From Dyella sp. EPa41 (GTDB taxonomy: Bacteria; Pseudomonadota; Gammaproteobacteria; Xanthomonadales; Rhodanobacteraceae): 64,000 bases of DNA. Shown here one piece after another: positions 53,632 through 62,268 of the stretch (the first letter of the stretch is position 1; the number at the start of each line of letters is the position of its first letter). The notes under the pieces were generated by a model. The model worked only from the letters and a program-made list of their open reading frames with translations. It was not told where the DNA came from and searched no databases. Where the stretch lies: contig NZ_BCPR01000017.1 of assembly GCF_016586165.1 (NCBI RefSeq), positions 1-64,000 on the forward strand, in the 5' to 3' direction. A program made the translations under genes and the position numbers.

Positions 53632-54714
53632 TCAAGGTTTCAAAACGTAGCGATTCTTGCCGCGCTGCTTGGCTTCATACAGACCCTGGTCCGCGAGACG
53701 AACGGTGTCCCCGAGGTCGGTCGACGCCTCCAGGCGCGCCATGCCGATGCTGATGGTCACGACATGCCCCGCGATGCGCAGCGAGGCGACGTGTTCGCGG
53801 ATGCGTTCCGCAAAGGCTTGCGCCGCGTCCGCCCTGCCGTTGAACACCACGCCGAATTCTTCGCCACCGAGCCGCCCGTGCGGATAGCCTTCCGCATGTC
53901 GACCGATGACGGACGCCACTTCGATCAGCACGCGATCACCGACATCGTGTCCCGAGGTGTCGTTGATCTTCTTGAAGTCGTCGATATCGATCAGCAGGAA
54001 ATAGAAATCGCCGGCGGATGCGATCGCATGGATGTCCTGCAGCGTTTCCATCAATCCACGGCGGTTGTTGATGCCGGTCAGCGCGTCCTTGAAGGACAGG
54101 CGGATGAGCTCGCGCTGCACGAGGAAGGTCTTTTTCCGCTCCGCCACGAACAGCCGGTTGAGCAGAATGCCGAGGCCAAACCCGGACACCGTCATCAGCA
54201 CGATCCAGTTGGCGTCGTCCATGCGGAGCATGGCGTTCACCTGGCCCCAGGACACCACCAGCCAGACGGCCACCGAGCTCGCGATGTAGCTGAAGCCGTC
54301 GGCGAACACCGGCGCCATGCCTACGGTGATGACCAACCCCGCCGGAATCACCCAGAACTCGGGTTGTTGCGTGCCGCCGATGTTGCTGTGGATGCACAGC
54401 GCGATCGCCACGGCTCAGAGCCCGCCGCCTGTCATGGTCATCACGATGCTGCGGGCGGTATAGGTCATGGCCATCCCGCAGATCGCGCCGGCCACGCCCG
54501 CACCGGTCAGCCATGGATCAAACACGGCTCCCGGATGGGCGAGCAGACGCGACAGCATCCAGGCCATGAGACCAAAGGCCTGCAGGCTGAGCGCCTGGTG
54601 GCGTAGGCTGGCGATGGAGGTTTTCCAGAACAGCTGGCGTTCCGCACGATCGCTGAAGGCCGACCCGCGTTCGACGTTGGCGATTTTGCGATGGAACCTC
54701 ATGGCAAGCCCCAT
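53632..54714 (-). pseudogene. Diguanylate cyclase gene interrupted by an in-frame TGA
   Basis: Two open frames lie in the same reading frame on the minus strand, 54714-54415 (99 codons) and 54411-53632 (259 codons from GTG), separated only by TGA (54417-54415) and one Ala codon. Joined, they give a protein of about 360 residues: a cytoplasmic start, several membrane helices (the first near LSLQAFGLMAWML, another spanning the stop), and a C-terminal GGDEF domain with active-type GGEEF in RLGGEEFGVVF. The I-site RxxD is absent. A single G to A change in a Trp codon would explain the stop. Either the gene is truncated, the short GGDEF part is made by reinitiation, or there is a sequence error. 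If functional it would make c-di-GMP, a known regulator of EPS. Confidence 0.8.
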
Positions 54715-54871
54715 GTCCGCTGGAATACCGCGTCAGACCGGCTTGGCGCTTCGGGAAAACCGGCGCTCCAGGCAGCGGAAGTATAGGCAGGCGCGGCACG
54801 GGTGGCCTGCTGCGCGCATCACAAGGGCGATGGTGTGGGCCGCGCCGAGCGGCATGCCGCGACGGCGGCCC

Positions 54872-54912
54872 ATAACAAAACAGCGCTTGATGCCAAAGGC
54901 AACAAGCGCTGT
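54872..54912 (-). terminator. Rho-independent terminator of tRNA-Ala
   Basis: On the minus strand a perfect 10-bp stem ACAGCGCTTG / CAAGCGCTGT with a 13-base loop is followed by TTTTGTTAT. It begins 12 bases past the tRNA-Ala CCA. Confidence 0.85.
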
Positions 54913-54923
54913 CAGGAATCAAG

Positions 54924-54999
<76 letters not shown>

Positions 55000-55012
55000 A
55001 CAAGAGCGGGTC

Positions 55013-55042
55013 ATGTTAGCAGGCCGTTTCGGTTTTCGCCAA
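55013..55042 (-). promoter_or_regulatory. Putative promoter of tRNA-Ala
   Basis: On the minus strand TTGGCG (55042-55037) and TAACAT (55018-55013) are spaced by 18 bases and end 13 bases before the tRNA 5' end, the expected distance for a tRNA gene with a short leader. Confidence 0.5.
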
Positions 55043-55057
55043 GCCCCCGCGTGTCGT

Positions 55058-56176
55058 TCACGGCAGCAGGCGACTCAGCTCTTCATGGAGCACGCCGCGC
55101 CGCCAGCCTTCCAGAAAATCAGGCCATTGCGCGGTGACCACGTACTCTTCCAACACCTTGCGTGGGCAGAGCAGGCCCGCGGGCAGGTCGAGGTTCGCGG
55201 CGCGCTTGTCGACGCAGTCCTTCATGGCGGACAGCGCGCGTTTCGCCTCGCCCTGGGGCGATTCGGGGATCTCGGCGGTGGCCACCACTTCCTCCGCTTC
55301 GACGGGACGCAGCAAGGTTTCCAGCAACTCCCGCTGTTGCGGCGAGCGCAACGCCCGCTGGCCGCGCACGCGCTGTTCCAAGTCGCCGGCACTGGTCGGG
55401 CGCTGCTGCACCAGGTTCATCACCAGCGCATCCTCGAGCAGCCAGGGGCGGGGGCGATCCAGCGTGCGTGCGGTCTGGTCGCGCCACAGCAGGATGCGGC
55501 GGAGCAGGGCGCGCTGCTCGGGGCGCCATTCGGCGGCGCTGCGGAATGCGCGCTGCGGTTGCGGATCGCCTCCGCGATGGCACGAGCGCAGCTTCAGGCG
55601 CTCGCAATCCTCCGCATGCCACGCAACCCGGTCGTGCTGCGCGAGGCGTTCGGCAAGCTGCTCGTGCACGGGCTTCAGGTAGACGACATCCAGCGTGGCG
55701 TAGCTGCGTTGCGAGTCGGTCAGCGGCCGTTGCAGCCAGTCGGAACGGGTTTCGCCCTTGTCCAGCTCGGCACCGGCCAGCTCGGCAACCAGCGCGCGAT
55801 AGCTGATGCCCAGGCCCATGCCCACGAACGCCGCGGCGATCTGCGTATCGAACAGGCGGCGCGGGCCGTGCGGCAGCAGCGGTGAAAGCGCTTCGAGGTC
55901 TTCGCTCGCGCTGTGCATCACGGTGACGGCATCGCTGTCGCCGACCAGCGGCTGCAGCGCATCGCCTATCTCGAAGGCCACCGGGTCGACGAGCGCGTAG
56001 CGACCGTTCCAGCCGAGCTGGATCAAGGCCAGCTGCGGATAGAACGTATTGCGCCGCATGAATTCCGTATCGAAGCCGAGCGCGGCGTCATGGGGCACCG
56101 TGGCCAGCCATGCGTGCAGCGCCTCGGGACTGTCGATCCAGGCGGCGTCGGGGGTAAGGGATGAGTCAGGCTGCAT
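55058..56176 (-). CDS. rnd: Ribonuclease D
   Basis: 372-residue DEDD-type 3'-5' exoribonuclease, which trims tRNA and other small RNA 3' ends; the length is close to the E. coli enzyme. Exo I is [15 protein letters not shown], Exo II is [11 protein letters not shown], and Exo III has the Tyr-x3-Asp pattern in YATLDVVYL. An HRDC-type domain follows (about residues 205-290), and a second near the C-terminus. It lies 59 bases from the tRNA-Ala gene. Start ATG 56176 precedes the family sequence by about 20 residues. Confidence 0.93.
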   Translation of the reverse strand: MQPDSSLTPDAAWIDSPEALHAWLATVPHDAALGFDTEFMRRNTFYPQLALIQLGWNGRYALVDPVAFEIGDALQPLVGDSDAVTVMHSASEDLEALSPLLPHGPRRLFDTQIAAAFVGMGLGISYRALVAELAGAELDKGETRSDWLQRPLTDSQRSYATLDVVYLKPVHEQLAERLAQHDRVAWHAEDCERLKLRSCHRGGDPQPQRAFRSAAEWRPEQRALLRRILLWRDQTARTLDRPRPWLLEDALVMNLVQQRPTSAGDLEQRVRGQRALRSPQQRELLETLLRPVEAEEVVATAEIPESPQGEAKRALSAMKDCVDKRAANLDLPAGLLCPRKVLEEYVVTAQWPDFLEGWRRGVLHEELSRLLP

Positions 56177-56212
56177 GCGTCTTCCTGGCGACACAGGACG
56201 CGCACCCGCGCA

Positions 56213-56241
56213 TTGTCCTGACATCGGTTTGTGCCTATGGT
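56213..56241 (+). promoter_or_regulatory. Putative promoter of the FGE-domain gene
   Basis: TTGTCC (56213-56218) and TATGGT (56236-56241) match the sigma-70 hexamers at four of six positions each with a 17-base spacer. It lies 40 bases before ATG 56281, in the short space between divergent rnd and the FGE-domain gene. Confidence 0.45.
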
Positions 56242-56280
56242 TAAGCGCTGCACGATAACAGGCTGCCCCGGACCCAAGCC

Positions 56281-58224
56281 ATGCCGAGCAAGGAAACCGT
56301 ACGACGACAACGCGCACTCGGTGGAGGCGTCGGCGTGGTCGTGCTTGGCCTTGCGCTGGTTTATCACTTCTTTCCAAGGGTGTTTCACGTCGAGCCGTCC
56401 TCGATCGCCGCGCATCGGGCCATGAACCTGGGCCCGGCACCGTCGGCGGCGCCCGCCCCCGTTGCACCGGTGCAAGGCGTGGGGGAAGTGGATGCAGGAC
56501 CGCCGGTGACCCTGGCGCCTACCGACGTCATCGTGGCGCGGATGAGCAACAAGAACACCCATCTTCCGCAGCAGCTGAGCGCCGACACCCCCGAAGTGGA
56601 GGCCCTGCTCGCGCGCGCCGACAAGGCCTTGCATGCCGGCCAGCTCGCCGGCGACGACACCAGCGCCGCCGCGTTGTTCGAGCAGGCATTGAAGCTGAAG
56701 ACAGACAGCCGTCGCGCCGCCCAGGGCTTGTTCGAAGTGAGGGCGCGCCTGGTGGCGGAGATCAACCAGGACCTGGTGGTCGGCGACGCGGATTCGGTGG
56801 GCGACCTGCTCGATACACTAAAGAAGATTCCCGATTCCGGGGACGATGTCAGCCAGATCCAGGCCAAGCTGAAGACCCTTGGCCAGGTGCGTCCGCTCCT
56901 GGCCAAGGCCGCGACCCTGGTGCAACAGGGGCACGCGGACCAGCCCGCGGGCGACAACGCGCTCGAACTCTATCGCCGTGTACAGCAGCTCGATCCGGAG
57001 AATGCAGTCGCCGCGCAGGGCATCCTGCAGGTGCAGCGCGTCGTGCTCGATCGTGCACTCGCGGCGGTGGCCCAGAATGACTTCAAGTCCGCGGACCAGG
57101 CGCTGGCCGAAGCGGCGCAGGTGGCGCCCGATTCGCCCGCACTGGGCGACGTGCGCACGCGCGTGGACAACATGCGTCAGGCGCGCGCCAGCGGCCTGCT
57201 GGGCCAGGCCCGTTCAGCCCTCGACGGGGGCAACCTGGGCCTGGCCCAGCAACTGGCTGACCAGGCCAAGGCCATCAGTCCCGATCTGGCGGGGCTGGCC
57301 GAATTCGGCGAACGCCTGACCAACGCGCGGCTTTATGCGAGCTATAAGCCGGGCCAGGTGTTCGCCGATCGCTTCGTCGACATCCCCGGGGAGGCCCCGT
57401 CGATGGTGGTCGTGCCCACGGGCAGTTTCCGCATGGGAGCACCCGACAACGAGGAAGGACGGCAGGACGCCGAAACGCCGCAACACGACGTGACCATCGC
57501 CAAGGGCTTCGCCCTGGCGCGCTCGGCGATCACCGTTGGCCAGTTTCGCGAGTTCGTGAGGGCGAGCGGCTATCAGCCCGATTCCTCCAAGCTCGGTGGC
57601 GCCAGTGTCTATGACGAAGGCACCGGCGCGATGCGTGATGACCCGAACGCGGGCTGGCAGGACGACTACGTCGGCAAATCGGCCGACAGCCGCCTGCCGG
57701 TGGTCAATATTTCGTGGGCGGATGCCAAGGCATATGCGGACTGGTTGAGCCAGCGCACCGGCAAGACCTATCGGTTGCCCAGCGAGTCCGAGTTCGAATA
57801 CGCCCTGCGGGCGGGCACGGCCACGCGCTATTGGTGGGGCGACGGCGCTCCGGGCCACAAGGTGGAAAACCTCACGGGTGGCAGCGATCGCTCTCCGAGC
57901 GGCCGCCGCTGGAGCAATGCCTTCGCGGGGTATCGCGATGGCTTCTGGGGGCCGGCCCCGGTGATGAGCTTCTCTCCCAATCCGTTCGGCCTCTATGACA
58001 TGGGCGGCAACGTCTCCGAATGGGTTCAGGACTGCTGGCACGACAGCTACCTGCGCGCGCCCCGCGATGGCAGCGCCTGGATCAACCCCGGTTGCAGCAC
58101 GCGCGTGGTTCGCGGTGGCTCCTGGGGCAGCTCACCCGATCAGGTGCGCTCCTCCTATCGCCAGGGCGCTGATGCGAGCGTCCGCAGCGGCCGCGTCGGA
58201 TTCCGCGTGCTGCGGGAGCTTTGA
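56281..58224 (+). CDS. Membrane-anchored protein with TPR-like region and FGE/SUMF1 domain
   Basis: 647-residue protein. A single N-terminal helix (about 13-31) anchors it. Residues 100-345 form helical, TPR-like repeats (LLARADKALHAGQLAG, ALELYRRVQQLDPENAVAAQ, ALAEAAQVAPDSPAL). The C-terminal 280 residues are a formylglycine-generating-enzyme-like domain: MVVVPTGSFRMGAPD, FALARSAITVGQFREF, PVVNISWADAKAYADWLS, YRLPSESEFEYALRAG, GLYDMGGNVSEWVQDCW and VVRGGSWGSS. The copper-binding Cys pair of true sulfatase-modifying enzymes is not seen (SSYRQG in its place), so it probably does not make formylglycine. Such proteins are often periplasmic binding or scaffold proteins. The role is unknown. Confidence 0.83.
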   Translation: MPSKETVRRQRALGGGVGVVVLGLALVYHFFPRVFHVEPSSIAAHRAMNLGPAPSAAPAPVAPVQGVGEVDAGPPVTLAPTDVIVARMSNKNTHLPQQLSADTPEVEALLARADKALHAGQLAGDDTSAAALFEQALKLKTDSRRAAQGLFEVRARLVAEINQDLVVGDADSVGDLLDTLKKIPDSGDDVSQIQAKLKTLGQVRPLLAKAATLVQQGHADQPAGDNALELYRRVQQLDPENAVAAQGILQVQRVVLDRALAAVAQNDFKSADQALAEAAQVAPDSPALGDVRTRVDNMRQARASGLLGQARSALDGGNLGLAQQLADQAKAISPDLAGLAEFGERLTNARLYASYKPGQVFADRFVDIPGEAPSMVVVPTGSFRMGAPDNEEGRQDAETPQHDVTIAKGFALARSAITVGQFREFVRASGYQPDSSKLGGASVYDEGTGAMRDDPNAGWQDDYVGKSADSRLPVVNISWADAKAYADWLSQRTGKTYRLPSESEFEYALRAGTATRYWWGDGAPGHKVENLTGGSDRSPSGRRWSNAFAGYRDGFWGPAPVMSFSPNPFGLYDMGGNVSEWVQDCWHDSYLRAPRDGSAWINPGCSTRVVRGGSWGSSPDQVRSSYRQGADASVRSGRVGFRVLREL

Positions 58225-58561
58225 GAGGGCGCGAGCCGCGTCTCGCCTTATACAAGGCGTGGCCGGGCACTTCCTCGCCCGATGCGTGCCTGCGGCACTC
58301 GCCCATGCGGTCTTCGCCACGCGCGAGGTTGCGCCCAAGGGATCGCCTGTTCGCAATGCATATGAGACCGCGTTCCGTGGCCCCTCCACCCGCTTGTGCT
58401 GGCGCCCGCACGAACCGTAAAATGACCCGCTTTCGTGTAAGGGAATCATCGACTTAGGGCGGAGTGTCCGGAGGCTGGCGGGGTGGGGTGCGAGCATGTT
58501 TTCTTTCGCTATTCCTTTGTAAATCCGGTGCTTGCGGTAATTTCCTCAGAGTTGTTCTGAT
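58225..58561. other. Gene-free stretch before tRNA-Leu
   Basis: About 337 bases between the FGE-domain gene and tRNA-Leu without a supported gene. A possible tRNA promoter is TTTGTA (58516-58521) with TAATTT (58538-58543) and a 16-base spacer, which would leave a leader of about 12 bases. No terminator for the upstream gene stands out. Confidence 0.4.
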
Positions 58562-58646
58562 GCGAAAGTGGCGGAATTGGTAGACGCACTGGATTTAGGT
58601 TCCAGCGGGTAACCCCGTGAGGGTTCGAGTCCCTCCTTTCGCACCA
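58562..58646 (+). tRNA. tRNA-Leu (anticodon TAG)
   Basis: 85 bases, class II. Acceptor arms GCGAAAG and CTTTCGC pair perfectly, the discriminator is A and CCA is encoded. The stem CTGGA/TCCAG closes loop TTTAGGT, giving anticodon TAG; a long variable arm (CGGGTAACCCCG) follows, as expected for tRNA-Leu. Confidence 0.96.
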
Positions 58647-58733
58647 TCCCTTTAGGTTTTTCATAAGCAGGCGGCCTCAGAGGCTGCCAAGCGCCTTTGA
58701 CGGGCGCTCAGAATCGGTATTCCAGGAGACGTC

Positions 58734-60026
58734 ATGCAGGTTTCGGTTGAAAACGTCGGCAAGCTCGAGCGCAAGCTCACCGTGAAGTTTCCCGCGGATC
58801 GCTTCGAGTCGCAGGTCAGTGCGCGCATCGCCGAGATGGGCCGCACGGTGCGACTGAAGGGCTTCCGTCCGGGCAAGGTGCCGACGACGGTGATCCAGCA
58901 GCGTTTCGGTGACCAGGTTCGCGGCGAAGTGCTTTCCGACCTGATCGGCAGCACCCTGCGCGAGGCCGTTGCCCAGGAAAACCTGCGCCCGGTGGCCAAC
59001 CCGTCGATCAACACCACGGGTCGTCCCGAGGGCGGCGAGATCGCCTATACCGCCACCTTCGAAATCATGCCGGAGTTCCCGGAAGTCGACGTGGCGAAGC
59101 TGGAAGTCAGCCGCCCGGTGGCTGAAGTGGGCGATGCCGACATCGAGAAGATGATCGAGACCCTGCGCCTGCAGCGCCGCAGCTTCGACGAGGTGGAGCG
59201 TGCCTCGGCCGACGGCGACTTCGTGATGTTCGAGTACTCGGCGCAGGCCGGCGACTACCGCTTCCCGGCCGAAGGCCTCGAGCGCGCCGGCAGCGTGCTG
59301 GGCTCGGGCAACCTGTTCAAGGCGCTGGACGACGTCCTCACCGGCCGCAAGGCCGATGAAGAGTTCGACGCCGACGTCGAGTTCCCGGCCGATTTCCGCA
59401 ACGAGAACCTGGCCGGCAAGACGGCCCAGTGCCACTTCAAGATCATCAAGGTGCAGGAGCCGAAGCTGCCGGAGGTCAACGCCGAGTTCGCCCAGCTGTT
59501 CGGCATCGCCGATGGCGACCTGGAGCATTTCCGCAAGGAAGTGCGCGCCAACCTCGAGCGCGAGCTGAAGGCCACGCTGATGGCCCGCCTGAAGTCCGAA
59601 GTGGCCGAGAAGCTCGCCGACGCCTATCCGGAGCTGGACGTGCCGAACGTGATGGTGCAGTCCGAGGCCCATGGCCTGGCCCAGGGCAGCGTGCCGCGCG
59701 GCCAGCAGGTCCCGCCGCAGCTGGTCGAGGCCGCCGCGCCGATCGCCCGCAAGCGCGTCATCGCCGGTCTGCTGATGGGTGAGATCGCCCGCAAGCAGTC
59801 GCTGGTCATCGACCGCAGCCGCGTGGCCGAACAGCTCGCCGCGATTGCCTCGACCTACGAGGAGCCGGAGAAGGTCGTTGAACTTTACAACCGTGACCCC
59901 CAATTGATGTCCGGGTTGCAAAACCGCGTGATGGAAGACCAGGTGGCGGAATGGGTGGCGGATCACGCCACGACCACCGTCCATAACCTGAGCTTCGACG
60001 AGGTGATGCGCCCGGTCAGTGCCTGA
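58734..60026 (+). CDS. tig: Trigger factor
   Basis: 430-residue ribosome-associated chaperone and peptidyl-prolyl isomerase. The N-terminal ribosome-binding domain has GFRPGKVP (signature GFRxGxxP, about residues 43-50). The FKBP-type domain (about 150-245) has [16 protein letters not shown], and the helical C-terminal chaperone domain follows. An AGGAGA ribosome site precedes ATG 58734. It heads the tig-clpP-clpX-lon cluster, with the tRNA-Leu gene 88 bases before it and clpP 38 bases after. Confidence 0.96.
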   Translation: MQVSVENVGKLERKLTVKFPADRFESQVSARIAEMGRTVRLKGFRPGKVPTTVIQQRFGDQVRGEVLSDLIGSTLREAVAQENLRPVANPSINTTGRPEGGEIAYTATFEIMPEFPEVDVAKLEVSRPVAEVGDADIEKMIETLRLQRRSFDEVERASADGDFVMFEYSAQAGDYRFPAEGLERAGSVLGSGNLFKALDDVLTGRKADEEFDADVEFPADFRNENLAGKTAQCHFKIIKVQEPKLPEVNAEFAQLFGIADGDLEHFRKEVRANLERELKATLMARLKSEVAEKLADAYPELDVPNVMVQSEAHGLAQGSVPRGQQVPPQLVEAAAPIARKRVIAGLLMGEIARKQSLVIDRSRVAEQLAAIASTYEEPEKVVELYNRDPQLMSGLQNRVMEDQVAEWVADHATTTVHNLSFDEVMRPVSA

Positions 60027-60064
60027 GGCATCCTTCAGGCCAATCAACCGGAGAGCGACAAAGC

Positions 60065-60694
60065 ATGGCCATGGACCCGATCCAGAACCTCAACCTGGTA
60101 CCGATCGTCGTCGAGCAGACCGCCCGCGGCGAACGTTCGTACGACATCTACTCGCGCCTCCTGAAGGAGCGCGTGATCTTCCTCGTGGGCGAGGTGAACG
60201 ATCAGGTCGCCAATCTGCTGGTCGCGCAGATGCTGTTCCTTGAATCGGAAAACCCGGACAAGGACATTCATCTGTACATCAACAGCCCGGGCGGCGCCGT
60301 CACCGCCGGGCTGGCGATCTACGACACCATGCAGTTCATCAAGCCCGACGTCAGCACCATGTGCATCGGCCAGGCCTGCAGTGCGGCCTCGCTGCTGCTG
60401 ATGGCCGGCGCCAAGGGCAAGCGCTACTCGCTGCCGAACTCGCGCGTGATGATCCACCAGCCGTCGGGCGGCGCCCGCGGCCAGGCCACGGACATCGAGA
60501 TCCAGGCCCAGGAAATCCTGTACCTGCGTCGCCGCCTGAACGACATCTACGTTCAGCACACCGGCCAGCCGCTCGACAAGATCGAGCGGGACATGGAGCG
60601 CGACCGCTTCATGAGCGCCGAGGCGGCCAAGGAGTACGGCCTGATCGACCAGGTCCTGGACCGTCGCGCCGTCGAAACGGTGAAATCGGCCTGA
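60065..60694 (+). CDS. clpP: ATP-dependent Clp protease proteolytic subunit
   Basis: 209-residue peptidase subunit that forms the 14-mer chamber of ClpXP/ClpAP. The catalytic triad is visible: Ser in [12 protein letters not shown], His in MIHQPSGG, Asp in YGLIDQV. The N-terminal propeptide region precedes [15 protein letters not shown]. Ribosome site GGAGAGCG lies 8 bases before ATG. The catalytic Ser context (ACSAAS) differs slightly from the common AASMGA, which may be normal for this group. Confidence 0.96.
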   Translation: MAMDPIQNLNLVPIVVEQTARGERSYDIYSRLLKERVIFLVGEVNDQVANLLVAQMLFLESENPDKDIHLYINSPGGAVTAGLAIYDTMQFIKPDVSTMCIGQACSAASLLLMAGAKGKRYSLPNSRVMIHQPSGGARGQATDIEIQAQEILYLRRRLNDIYVQHTGQPLDKIERDMERDRFMSAEAAKEYGLIDQVLDRRAVETVKSA

Positions 60695-60724
60695 TTTCAG
60701 GCATTTGGTCCCTGGTTTGCAAGT

Positions 60725-60754
60725 GGTTCCGCGTCTCCGTGCAGACGCGGAACC
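60725..60754. repeat. 12-bp perfect inverted repeat between clpP and clpX
   Basis: GGTTCCGCGTCT (60725-60736) and AGACGCGGAACC (60743-60754) form a perfect 12-bp hairpin with a 6-base loop CCGTGC. It lies 30 bases past clpP and 46 bases before clpX. There is no following T run, so it is not a classic terminator; attenuation, mRNA stability or a promoter-proximal element are possible. Confidence 0.75.
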
Positions 60755-60800
60755 CTGTGCTATTCTCAAACCGCAATCGATTTACTAGCAGGATCCAGGC

Positions 60801-62090
60801 ATGAGCGACGATCGGCAGGGCCGTTCCAACGACAGCGGCAAGATTCTTTACTGCTCCTTCTGCGGCAAGAGCCAGCACGAAGTGCGCAAGCTGATCGCGG
60901 GCCCATCCGTGTTCATTTGCGACGAGTGCGTCGAGCTGTGCAACGACATCATTCGCGAGGAACTGGAAGAAAAGGCCGCCTCCGGGCGCAGCCAGTTGCC
61001 CAAGCCCCGTGAAATCATGGAGACGCTCGACCAGTACGTGGTCGGCCAGACCCGCGCCAAGAAGGCGCTGGCGGTGGCCGTGTACAACCACTACAAGCGC
61101 ATGGAGTCGCGCCAGAAGAGCGACGACGTCGAGCTGGGCAAGTCCAACATCCTCCTGATCGGTCCGACCGGTTCGGGCAAGACGCTGCTGGCCGAAACGC
61201 TGGCTCGCCTGCTCAACGTGCCGTTCACCATCGCCGACGCCACCACGCTCACCGAAGCCGGCTATGTCGGCGAGGACGTGGAAAACATCATCCAGAAGCT
61301 GCTGCAGAAGTGCGACTACGACGTCGACAAGGCGCAGTCGGGCATCGTCTACATCGACGAGATCGACAAGATCTCGCGCAAGAGCGAGAACCCGTCGATC
61401 ACCCGCGACGTGTCCGGCGAAGGCGTGCAGCAGGCCCTGCTCAAGCTCATCGAGGGCACGCTCGCCTCGGTGCCGCCGCAGGGTGGGCGCAAGCATCCGC
61501 AGCAGGAATTCCTGCAGGTCGACACCAAGAACATCCTCTTCATCTGCGGCGGCGCGTTCGCGGGCCTGGAGAAGGTGATCCAGCAGCGTTCCGAAACCGT
61601 GGGCATCGGCTTCTCGGCCGAAGTGCGCAGCAAGGAGCGCAAGGAAAACCTCGGCAAGCTGCTCGCCGATGTCGAGCCGTCCGACCTGGTGCGCTACGGC
61701 CTGATTCCGGAGTTCGTCGGTCGCCTGCCGGTGGTGGCCACGCTGGACGAGCTGGACGAAGCGGCGCTGGTGAAGATCCTCACCGAGCCCAGGAACGCCG
61801 TCACCAAGCAGTTCAAGAAGCTGTTCGAGATGGAAGGCGTGGAGCTGGAATTCCGCCCCGAGGCCCTGCAGGCCATTGCCCGCAAGGCGCTCAAGCGCAA
61901 GACCGGTGCCCGCGGCCTTCGCACCATCCTCGAGCAGGTGCTGCTGGACACCATGTACGAGCTGCCGTCGCTCGAGCATGTCAGCAAGGTCGTGGTGGAC
62001 GACGCGGTGATCGAGGGTCAGGCAGAGCCCTACCTGATCTATCGCGGCAACCTCAAGCAGCCGCGTGCAGAGGGTGGCGACGCCGCCTGA
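60801..62090 (+). CDS. clpX: ATP-dependent Clp protease ATP-binding subunit ClpX
   Basis: 429-residue AAA+ unfoldase. The N-terminal zinc-binding domain has the C4 set in CSFCGKS and CDECVELC. Walker A is [10 protein letters not shown] (near residue 118), Walker B/IDEIDK is VYIDEIDKI, and [13 protein letters not shown] and the GFSAEV (pore/IGF-like) regions follow. The C-terminal domain has [16 protein letters not shown]. It delivers ssrA-tagged and other substrates to ClpP. The gene is followed by a strong terminator. Confidence 0.96.
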   Translation: MSDDRQGRSNDSGKILYCSFCGKSQHEVRKLIAGPSVFICDECVELCNDIIREELEEKAASGRSQLPKPREIMETLDQYVVGQTRAKKALAVAVYNHYKRMESRQKSDDVELGKSNILLIGPTGSGKTLLAETLARLLNVPFTIADATTLTEAGYVGEDVENIIQKLLQKCDYDVDKAQSGIVYIDEIDKISRKSENPSITRDVSGEGVQQALLKLIEGTLASVPPQGGRKHPQQEFLQVDTKNILFICGGAFAGLEKVIQQRSETVGIGFSAEVRSKERKENLGKLLADVEPSDLVRYGLIPEFVGRLPVVATLDELDEAALVKILTEPRNAVTKQFKKLFEMEGVELEFRPEALQAIARKALKRKTGARGLRTILEQVLLDTMYELPSLEHVSKVVVDDAVIEGQAEPYLIYRGNLKQPRAEGGDAA

Positions 62091-62120
62091 TCGCTGTTTT
62101 AACGCGACGGCATCCATGCA

Positions 62121-62155
62121 ATGGCCCCGGCAGAGATGCCGGGGCCATTTTGTTT
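62121..62155 (+). terminator. Rho-independent terminator after clpX
   Basis: A perfect 12-bp stem ATGGCCCCGGCA / TGCCGGGGCCAT with a GAGA loop is followed by TTTTGTTT. It lies 31 bases past clpX and separates it from lon. Confidence 0.9.
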
Positions 62156-62268
62156 GCGTGCCGCGTCATGCACTTGTGCGAAAGGCGGTTTGCCACCACT
62201 TGACGTACAGATGCCCCCGGCGCAGTGTCGGGGCAAAGACGCTATTCATCCCTGAGAGATTCTCTTTG

